From Chryseobacterium sp. (GTDB taxonomy: Bacteria; Bacteroidota; Bacteroidia; Flavobacteriales; Weeksellaceae): 10,739 nucleotides of DNA. Of the stretch, positions 5,782-10,739 are shown in pieces. The stretch is from NCBI GenBank assembly GCA_003852805.1, contig RDDY01000229.1:1-10739 (forward strand), given 5' to 3'. The first letter of the stretch is position 1. Each line of letters opens with the position of its first letter. The position numbers and the translations under genes were made by a program. The notes beneath the pieces are model-generated. The model made no database searches, was not told the origin of the DNA, and saw only the letters and a program-made list of their open reading frames with translations.

Positions 5782-8097
5782 ATGGAAATTTTGGCAAAAT
5801 CTGATCCACAGATAACATTGAAACAACATATTGACGATTGTCTTCTGATATTGGTTCATCTGCGAAATTCGTTTCCGAAAATTCCGACAATTGTTGATGA
5901 GAATGATTTCTGGGACATTGTAAGGCTGGCGATCATTACACATGATTTAGGAAAGGCACACCGCGAGTTTAATAAGCTTTTACGTGCTTTGCCTAATGAG
6001 TGGTATGGACAAAGACATGAATTATTCTCGGTGCCGTTTGTGGACGGCTTGACTGTTGACAATGAAACCAAGAGGTTGTTGAAGCTGGCAGTGGCAGGCC
6101 ACCATAAAGATTTTGACAAACTACAGAAAGAATACATAAATAAAGCGTACGCTTCAGGTTATAACGATGAATTTGGTACCGAAGGCCTATTTGATTTTGA
6201 AGATGAATTTGCGAAAATAGATAAAGAAAGTGTTGTTGTATTGTTGCAGACCTATTTTGCGACAACGGTAGATTCGTTCACGGTTCACTCGCCGAGGAAG
6301 TTGATATCGTCGTATCTGGTAAAAGCTGACAACGGTGAATTTAATCTTTACAGTCAGAACTATTTAAAAACGCTTTTATTGCTGGGCGCGTTAAAACACT
6401 GTGACCATTTAGGATCTGCGCAAGTCCGAGCGATTGAGAATCTTGACGGCACTTCGTTTGAGTTTTTAGGGAAAAAGAGAAAACAACTGCTTTCAGAAAA
6501 CAAAGATTTGTATCGGCACCAGTTAACCAGCTCCAAAACCTTAGGCAATGTTATTCTCACAGCGCCGACAGGTTCGGGAAAAACTGAGAGTGCTATGCTT
6601 TGGCTGCAAAAACAAATTTCAGAATCTGGCCAAGGCCGCGCATTTTATATTCTGCCTTTTACCGCTTCTATCAATGCGATGTATGAACGCCTGTCTTCTG
6701 ATCAGAATGACCTCGGTGCTTCGAAGGTGGGTATGATACACGGTAAACTGCAGGATTATCTGTATGATTACTTCGATGATCTTCAATACGCAGACGCTAA
6801 AAAAGAGGCCATCAAGGAGATTCATGACAAATTCAGGATTCTCGCCATGCCTTTGAAAGTCATCACTCCTTTTCAGCTGATTAAACATCTTTTCGGTTTA
6901 AAAGGATTTGAACAAGGAATTCTCGAATGGTCGGGCGGTTATTTTATTTTCGACGAGATCCATGCCTATAGCCCTGACGTCTTTGCTCAGATAAAGGTAT
7001 TTTTAGAATATGTCACTCATCATTTTCATGGAAAGGTGTTTATCATGACGGCCACCATGCCGACTTTCCTAAGAAAGGAATTAGAAGAATCTGTCGGTGG
7101 CTTTACAGCAATTTCTGCGGATCAAGGTTTATATAATGCATTTAATCGCCACCGTGTCTTACTGAAAGATAGATTATTGTCGGATAATCTTGGCATTATT
7201 AAAGATGACCTTAACGCGGGCAAGAAAGTGCTGGTAGTATGTAATACGGTACGACAGTCACAAATGGTTTACGACCAATTAAAACAAAATGCTTCCCGCT
7301 CTGTTTTGCTTCACGGAGCATTCACAGGAGAAGATAGAACACGCCACGAAAGAATATTGAAAGAGGGCGAAAAAGATTCTGAAAACCCTATTCAACTCTT
7401 AGTAGGCACACAAGCTATTGAAGTTAGCTTGGATATTGATTACGACATCATCTATACCGAACCCGCACCAATTGATGCTCTCATACAACGGTTCGGAAGG
7501 GTTAATCGCAAAAGGGAAAAAGGAATTTGCACGGCTGTGGTTTTCAGATCAGCCAACGCCAGCGATAAATATATCTATAATCCTGAATTAGTTTCAAGAA
7601 CTATTGAGTTATTTGAGTCACTAAACAATAATGGTGGGCTTGTAGAAGAGTTGAAAATACAAGATTATATAGATTTCGTTTACCCGTGGTGGTCTGAGAA
7701 AGACAAGCAGGCTTTCGACCAAATTTACCATTTGCTTAAGTATTCAGTTGAGCATGAATTAGCACCATTTTTACATTCAAAAAACAGAGAAGAAGAATAT
7801 TATAAACAGTTTGATGGGATTAAAGTATTGCCTGTAAAACTAAAAGATCGCTTCGAAAAGTATTTATCAGGCTTTGATTTTATAGGAGCAGAGCGTCTGA
7901 AAGTGCAAATCAGAAAAAATAAATTTGCACAACTTATCGCGGAGAGCGATCAAAACTTATATAAAACAACGTATCATTTCGATTCGGTAAACGGCAAACT
8001 CATATCTGTGCCGTATTGGGTTTTGACAAAGAAATACAGTGAAGAGTTGGGTTTGCTTTATGACGAGCAAGAAGAATGGAACGCTGAATTGCTGTAA
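5782..8097 (+). CDS. cas3: CRISPR-associated helicase-nuclease Cas3 (HD plus DEAD/DEAH helicase)
   Basis: Cas3 is recruited by target-bound Cascade, nicks the displaced strand with its HD domain and degrades DNA by 3'-5' translocation. The 771 residues hold an N-terminal HD nuclease domain: His16, His54-Asp55 in THDLGKAH, His79, and His107-His108 in GHHKDF. A superfamily 2 helicase core follows: Walker A APTGSGKT (Lys267), DEIH (391-394), TATMP (423-427) and QRFGRVNR (569-576). All catalytic motifs are intact, so interference should work. The C-terminal accessory region is present to residue 771. It is the fourth gene of the operon, 11 nt after cas5 and 4 nt before the cas4 ATG. Confidence 0.96.
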   Translation: MEILAKSDPQITLKQHIDDCLLILVHLRNSFPKIPTIVDENDFWDIVRLAIITHDLGKAHREFNKLLRALPNEWYGQRHELFSVPFVDGLTVDNETKRLLKLAVAGHHKDFDKLQKEYINKAYASGYNDEFGTEGLFDFEDEFAKIDKESVVVLLQTYFATTVDSFTVHSPRKLISSYLVKADNGEFNLYSQNYLKTLLLLGALKHCDHLGSAQVRAIENLDGTSFEFLGKKRKQLLSENKDLYRHQLTSSKTLGNVILTAPTGSGKTESAMLWLQKQISESGQGRAFYILPFTASINAMYERLSSDQNDLGASKVGMIHGKLQDYLYDYFDDLQYADAKKEAIKEIHDKFRILAMPLKVITPFQLIKHLFGLKGFEQGILEWSGGYFIFDEIHAYSPDVFAQIKVFLEYVTHHFHGKVFIMTATMPTFLRKELEESVGGFTAISADQGLYNAFNRHRVLLKDRLLSDNLGIIKDDLNAGKKVLVVCNTVRQSQMVYDQLKQNASRSVLLHGAFTGEDRTRHERILKEGEKDSENPIQLLVGTQAIEVSLDIDYDIIYTEPAPIDALIQRFGRVNRKREKGICTAVVFRSANASDKYIYNPELVSRTIELFESLNNNGGLVEELKIQDYIDFVYPWWSEKDKQAFDQIYHLLKYSVEHELAPFLHSKNREEEYYKQFDGIKVLPVKLKDRFEKYLSGFDFIGAERLKVQIRKNKFAQLIAESDQNLYKTTYHFDSVNGKLISVPYWVLTKKYSEELGLLYDEQEEWNAELL

Positions 8098-8101
8098 TAC
8101 C

Positions 8102-8629
8102 ATGCCTCTCCTCGCCACACATATCAATTACTTTTTTGTTTGTAAGCGTAAGCTTTGGCTGTTCTCCAACGGCATCAATATGGAGCACACCTCCGACACG
8201 GTGTACGACGGGAAAATGCTGCATGAGAACAGCTATCCGCAGCGTGCGCAGAAGCATAATGAAATGGAATTGTCGGCACAGTATGGCGACATTGAACTAA
8301 CAGGCAAAATCGATTTCTACGACGCCGCCACCAAAACCATCCACGAAACCAAACGCAGCGACAAGGTGGAAACCGCACACGAGTGGCAGGCTAAATTTTA
8401 CATTTGGCTGCTGGAACTGAACGGCATCTCCGACGCTACCGCAACGCTGGAATACCCGAAACTTCGGCAAACCAACCAAGTGCAATTTACAGAAACCGAT
8501 CGACAACGGCTGCAAGCACTCGTCCACGAAATCCGCGAAATGATTGCATCCGAAAACTGTCCGCCAAGAATCAACAGTAAAATTTGCAAGAGTTGCAGCT
8601 ACTTTGAGTTGTGCTATGTGGGTGAGTAG
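8102..8629 (+). CDS. cas4: CRISPR adaptation exonuclease Cas4
   Basis: Cas4 trims and orients prespacers by their PAM together with Cas1-Cas2. The 175-residue protein has the four iron-sulfur cysteines: Cys14 (FVCKRKLWLF) and the C-terminal trio Cys162, Cys165, Cys171 (CKSCSYFELC). RecB-type nuclease motifs are visible: GKIDFYD with the metal-binding Asp, HETKRSD with the catalytic Lys, and QAKFYIWLL. The ATG at 8102, 4 nt past the cas3 stop, is preferred; an earlier in-frame ATG at 8039 would overlap cas3 by 59 nt and add unconserved residues. The final codons GGT GAG TAG belong to the first unit of an octamer repeat array, so the natural C-terminus may have been altered by an insertion. GC content is clearly higher than in cas8-cas3. 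Confidence 0.94.
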   Translation: MPLLATHINYFFVCKRKLWLFSNGINMEHTSDTVYDGKMLHENSYPQRAQKHNEMELSAQYGDIELTGKIDFYDAATKTIHETKRSDKVETAHEWQAKFYIWLLELNGISDATATLEYPKLRQTNQVQFTETDRQRLQALVHEIREMIASENCPPRINSKICKSCSYFELCYVGE

Positions 8630-8664
8630 AGGTGAGAGGGTGAGAAGGTGAGAGGGTGAGAGGG
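8621..8664 (+). repeat. tandem octamer array GGTGAGAG, left flank of the four-helix-bundle gene
   Basis: Units GGTGAGTA (8621), GGTGAGAG (8631), GGTGAGAA (8639), GGTGAGAG (8647) and GGTGAGAG (8655) follow each other with a 2-nt offset after the first. The cas4 stop codon lies inside the first unit. The complementary array is at the other end of the next gene. Confidence 0.88.
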
Positions 8665-8688
8665 CAGAAAAAGATAAAAAATACAGAG

Positions 8689-9048
8689 ATGACAAATGCC
8701 GAGTTTAATGACTCTTTTCGTTTAAGGACGCGGAATTTTGCAGTGGGCGTTCTCACTTTTCTTGGTACATTGCCAACGAACACGGCGACACGGGTTATTG
8801 CATACCAACTCGCAAAATCGGCCTCGTCGGTCGGTGCCAATTTTCGCGCATTCTGTAGAGGGAGATCGAAAGCGGAAAAATTCTCCAAAATATGCATTGT
8901 TGTGGAAGAAGCTGACGAATGCGAGTACTGGCTGGAAATCATACGCGAAATGGATTACGGTGTCAAAACTGAGGTGAACCATTTTCTGACTGAAGCTTTA
9001 GAAATATTAAAAATTTGCCAAAAAATAAAAACCGCATTCTCACCATAA
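8689..9048 (+). CDS. four-helix-bundle protein (23S rRNA intervening-sequence protein family)
   Basis: The 119-residue protein is all-helical in appearance and carries the family features: FRLRTRNFAVGVLTFLGTLP at the N-terminus, ATRVIAYQLAKSASSVGANFRAF in the middle and EEADECEYWLEIIREM towards the C-terminus. This family is found within 23S rRNA intervening sequences and as scattered copies in Bacteroidota chromosomes; relatives include the accessory protein of diversity-generating retroelements. The molecular function is unknown. The ATG at 8689 is preferred over an in-frame start at 8656, which lies inside the octamer repeats. The gene interrupts the usual cas4-cas1-cas2 order and is bounded by inverted octamer arrays, so it looks like an inserted cassette rather than a cas gene. 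Its last codons (TTC TCA CCA TAA) overlap the right array. Confidence 0.82.
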   Translation: MTNAEFNDSFRLRTRNFAVGVLTFLGTLPTNTATRVIAYQLAKSASSVGANFRAFCRGRSKAEKFSKICIVVEEADECEYWLEIIREMDYGVKTEVNHFLTEALEILKICQKIKTAFSP

Positions 9049-9092
9049 CTCACTTTCTCACTCTCTCACTCCTCTCACCCTCTCACTTTCCT
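9036..9092 (+). repeat. tandem array of TCAC-containing octamers, right flank of the four-helix-bundle gene
   Basis: TCAC recurs at 9050, 9058, 9066, 9075 and 9083, a period of 8 with one step of 9, in a C/T-only context. An extra TTCTCACC overlaps the preceding stop codon. CTCTCACC is the reverse complement of the left-array unit GGTGAGAG, so the two arrays form an imperfect inverted repeat around the gene. It ends 5 nt before the cas1 ATG. Confidence 0.85.
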
Positions 9093-9097
9093 CTGTC

Positions 9098-10102
9098 ATG
9101 AAAAAATCCTACTACCTCTTCAACGCCGGGCGCATGAGCCGTAAAGACAATACGCTGAAATTTGTGCCGATGGACAGCGACGGCCGTGAACTGACGCCCA
9201 AGTACATCCCCGTGGAAGCGGTGAGCAACCTGTACTGTTTTGGCGCCCTGGATGCCAACAGTGCGCTCTACAATTTCCTCGGCAAACAGCAGGTCAGCAT
9301 TCATTTCTTCGACTATTACGAGCATTACACGGGCAGTTTTCTCCCGAAAGAATATCTGCTCAGCGGCCGGGTGTTAATTCACCAGACTGAGCATTTTCTC
9401 AATCCGCTGCGCCGCGTGGCCTTGGCGCGCAAATTTGTGGAAGGTGCTGCCTTTAACATGCTGAAAAACCTGCGCTACTACGCTAACAGAGGAAAGGATG
9501 CCTCGGTGCAGATAGAGCGCATCGAATCCCTAACTGCGCAATTGCCGTTGCACACCGGCATCGATGCCATTATGGGCATAGAAGGCAATATCAGGATGTC
9601 GTACTACGAGGCGTTCGACCTCATCATCAATGACTTCAGCATGGGCAACCGTACCAAGCAGCCGCCGTCCAACGAGGTAAATGCGCTGATCTCGTTTATG
9701 AATATGATGTGCTATACGCTGTGTCTGGACATGATTTACCACACGCAGCTGAACCCCACCATCAGCTATCTGCACACGCCCGGCGAACGCCGTTTCTCAC
9801 TGGCTTTGGATTTAGCCGAGATTTTCAAGCCGATTTTGGTGGACAGAACCTTATTTTCGCTGTTGAACAAAAAGGTTATTCAGCCTAATGATTTCGACCG
9901 TCAGGTCAACTGTTGTTTATTAAAAGAATCAGGCAGGAAAAAAGTCGTCAAGGCTTGGGACGAGAAGCTCGGCGAAACCCTCAAGCATCGCAGTTTGGGC
10001 CGCAGTGTGAGCTATAAACATTTGGTGAAACTGGAATGCTATAAACTGGTGAAGCATCTGATGCAGATGGAAGAATACAAACCTTTTAAAGCCTGGTGGT
10101 AG
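9098..10102 (+). CDS. cas1: CRISPR integrase Cas1 (type I-B)
   Basis: Cas1, as a dimer pair bridged by Cas2, integrates new spacers at the leader end of the array. The 334-residue protein has an N-terminal beta domain (about 1-90) and a helical catalytic domain. Metal-binding residues are Glu162 in MGIEGNIR, His226 in SYLHTPGERR and Glu241 in DLAEIFKP, all intact. The ATG at 9098 follows the octamer repeat array after 5 nt, so its native upstream sequence has probably been replaced by the array. The region is GC-rich (35 of 60 at 9181-9240), unlike the interference genes. cas2 follows with a 1-nt gap. Confidence 0.96.
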   Translation: MKKSYYLFNAGRMSRKDNTLKFVPMDSDGRELTPKYIPVEAVSNLYCFGALDANSALYNFLGKQQVSIHFFDYYEHYTGSFLPKEYLLSGRVLIHQTEHFLNPLRRVALARKFVEGAAFNMLKNLRYYANRGKDASVQIERIESLTAQLPLHTGIDAIMGIEGNIRMSYYEAFDLIINDFSMGNRTKQPPSNEVNALISFMNMMCYTLCLDMIYHTQLNPTISYLHTPGERRFSLALDLAEIFKPILVDRTLFSLLNKKVIQPNDFDRQVNCCLLKESGRKKVVKAWDEKLGETLKHRSLGRSVSYKHLVKLECYKLVKHLMQMEEYKPFKAWW

Positions 10103-10103
10103 T

Positions 10104-10367
10104 ATGTATGTGATTTTGGTTTATGACATCGAACAGCGGCGCACGGCCAAAATGCTGAAACTGTGCCGCAAATACCTGAACTGGATTCAGAACAGCGTTT
10201 TTGAGGGCGAACTGACCGAGGTAAAGCTGAAAGAACTGGTGACCGCCGCGAAGCGCATTATGGATGAGGAGAGGGACAGCCTGATTATCTTCAGCAGCCG
10301 CCAGGAGAAATGGCTGGACAAACAGGTGATCGGCTGCGAGAAGAACGAGTTGACGAATCTGTTGTAA
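10104..10367 (+). CDS. cas2: CRISPR adaptation protein Cas2
   Basis: Cas2 dimerises to bridge two Cas1 dimers in the integration complex. The 87-residue protein starts with the family strand MYVILVYDIEQ, with Asp8 at the conserved position, followed by the ferredoxin-like fold elements (KMLKLCRKYLNWIQNSVFEGEL). The length is typical. It starts one base after the cas1 stop and is the last gene before the leader. Confidence 0.95.
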   Translation: MYVILVYDIEQRRTAKMLKLCRKYLNWIQNSVFEGELTEVKLKELVTAAKRIMDEERDSLIIFSSRQEKWLDKQVIGCEKNELTNLL

Positions 10368-10578
10368 GTCGTCGATGAGGTCCACAGACCGGCAAAGGTG
10401 TTCTTTGACATCTTCGGAATAAACACAAAAAGCACCGCCGGCCGCCGCGCAGCCGTCGGTCGTCGAACTCGGGGTAAAATCGTAGTATTGACGATCGACG
10501 ACACAGCGGCGGTCAAGAACAATTTTTTATCTTTGCCAAGGCCGATCAACAGGCGGCAACACTGCCCTGAAATAACGG
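10368..10578 (+). promoter_or_regulatory. CRISPR leader
   Basis: This 211-nt stretch lies between cas2 and the first repeat. It carries GTTCTTTGAC (10400-10409), similar to a TTCTTTGACAT element I recall from Bacteroidota CRISPR leaders. It also holds a nested set of inverted repeats (10400-10520) followed by a run of six T, and a TATCTTTG -7 box at 10528-10535 that could start array transcription about 40 nt before repeat 1. No -33 TTTG is visible at the right distance. A reading frame crosses the leader and the first repeat but has no support as a gene. Confidence 0.75.
10400..10528 (+). terminator. nested inverted repeats with T-run, possible end of the cas operon
   Basis: Three co-nested pairs share one centre: GTTCTTTGAC (10400-10409) with GTCAAGAAC (10512-10520, one base shorter), CCGCCGC (10442-10448) with GCGGCGG (10506-10512), and GTCGTCGA (10459-10466) with TCGACGAC (10495-10502). 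TTTTTT follows at 10523-10528. It may separate cas operon transcription from array transcription, or be a leader structure for integration. Confidence 0.45.
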
Positions 10579-10739
10579 CTTTTAATCGTACCACACTGGA
10601 ATTGAAATGTTTATAGGCGCTCGCGATGATTTCATGTACTAAACTTTTAATCGTACCACACTGGAATTGAAATAACCGTACTGCTGTTCCAGCACAAACT
10701 CGAAGCGCTCTTTTAATCGTACCACACTGGAATTGAAAT
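10579..10739 (+). CRISPR. type I-B CRISPR array, leader-proximal end, cut by the window edge
   Basis: Three identical 30-nt repeats lie at 10579-10608, 10644-10673 and 10710-10739. The repeat begins CTTTTAATCGTACC and ends GGAATTGAAAT, a typical I-B form with a weak CCA-CAC-TGG hairpin and an expected 8-nt handle ATTGAAAT. Spacers are 10609-10643 (35 nt) and 10674-10709 (36 nt). Neither spacer matches anything noticed in this window. The orientation agrees with the cas genes and leader. The array continues beyond the window. Confidence 0.97.

Noticed and set aside
8039..8101. Upstream ATG start for cas4, overlapping cas3
   Set aside because: The extra residues are a frame-shadow of cas3; ATG at 8102 sits 4 nt past the cas3 stop and begins the conserved region.
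8297..8982. Several minus-strand frames opposite cas4 and the four-helix-bundle gene
   Set aside because: Shadows of well-supported plus-strand genes and of the octamer repeats.
10398..10616. Open reading frame of 72 codons across the leader and first repeat
   Set aside because: It overlaps the leader structure and runs into repeat 1; no recognisable domain, and composition reflects the leader inverted repeats.

Overview
The window looks like a chromosomal segment of a Bacteroidota (probably flavobacterial) genome. The reasons are -7 promoter boxes of the TAnnTTTG type in front of several genes, little Shine-Dalgarno signal, a methylmalonyl-CoA epimerase gene, and a Cst1/Cst2(DevR)-type I-B CRISPR-Cas locus. 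Species cannot be fixed from sequence reading alone.

Layout. Positions 1-1313 are housekeeping: a possible divergent gene start at the left edge, mce (methylmalonyl-CoA epimerase), a CAT-anticodon tRNA with its own promoter and terminator, and a small cysteine-rich lipoprotein gene with promoter and terminator. Positions 1314-1623 are AT-rich and non-coding. From 1624 to the right edge lies a complete type I-B CRISPR-Cas locus on the + strand: cas6 alone, a 180-nt intergenic region, then cas8b(cst1)-cas7(cst2)-cas5-cas3-cas4-[four-helix-bundle gene]-cas1-cas2, a structured leader, and the start of an array (three perfect 30-nt repeats, two spacers of 35 and 36 nt; the array runs off the window).

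The main discovery candidate is in the 180 nt between cas6 and cas8. On the minus strand there is a degenerate CRISPR repeat (21/30 identical, with the Cas6 hairpin kept by a compensatory base-pair swap). It has its own Bacteroidota-type promoter. The sequence directly following it, starting at spacer nucleotide 1, matches 16 of 17 nt to the -33 region of the cas8 promoter about 115 bp away. This has the architecture of a CreA/CreR-type regulatory crRNA: Cas6 would process it, Cascade would carry it to the cas8 promoter and repress the whole effector-adaptation operon. No CreT-like toxin gene is visible between promoter and cas8, so autoregulation (CreR-like) fits better than a CreTA addiction module.

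Two further oddities are a four-helix-bundle gene inserted between cas4 and cas1, flanked by inverted arrays of an 8-nt unit (GGTGAGAG / CTCTCACC), and a nested set of inverted repeats followed by a T-run in the leader. The adaptation genes are visibly more GC-rich than the interference genes, which suggests modular assembly of the locus.
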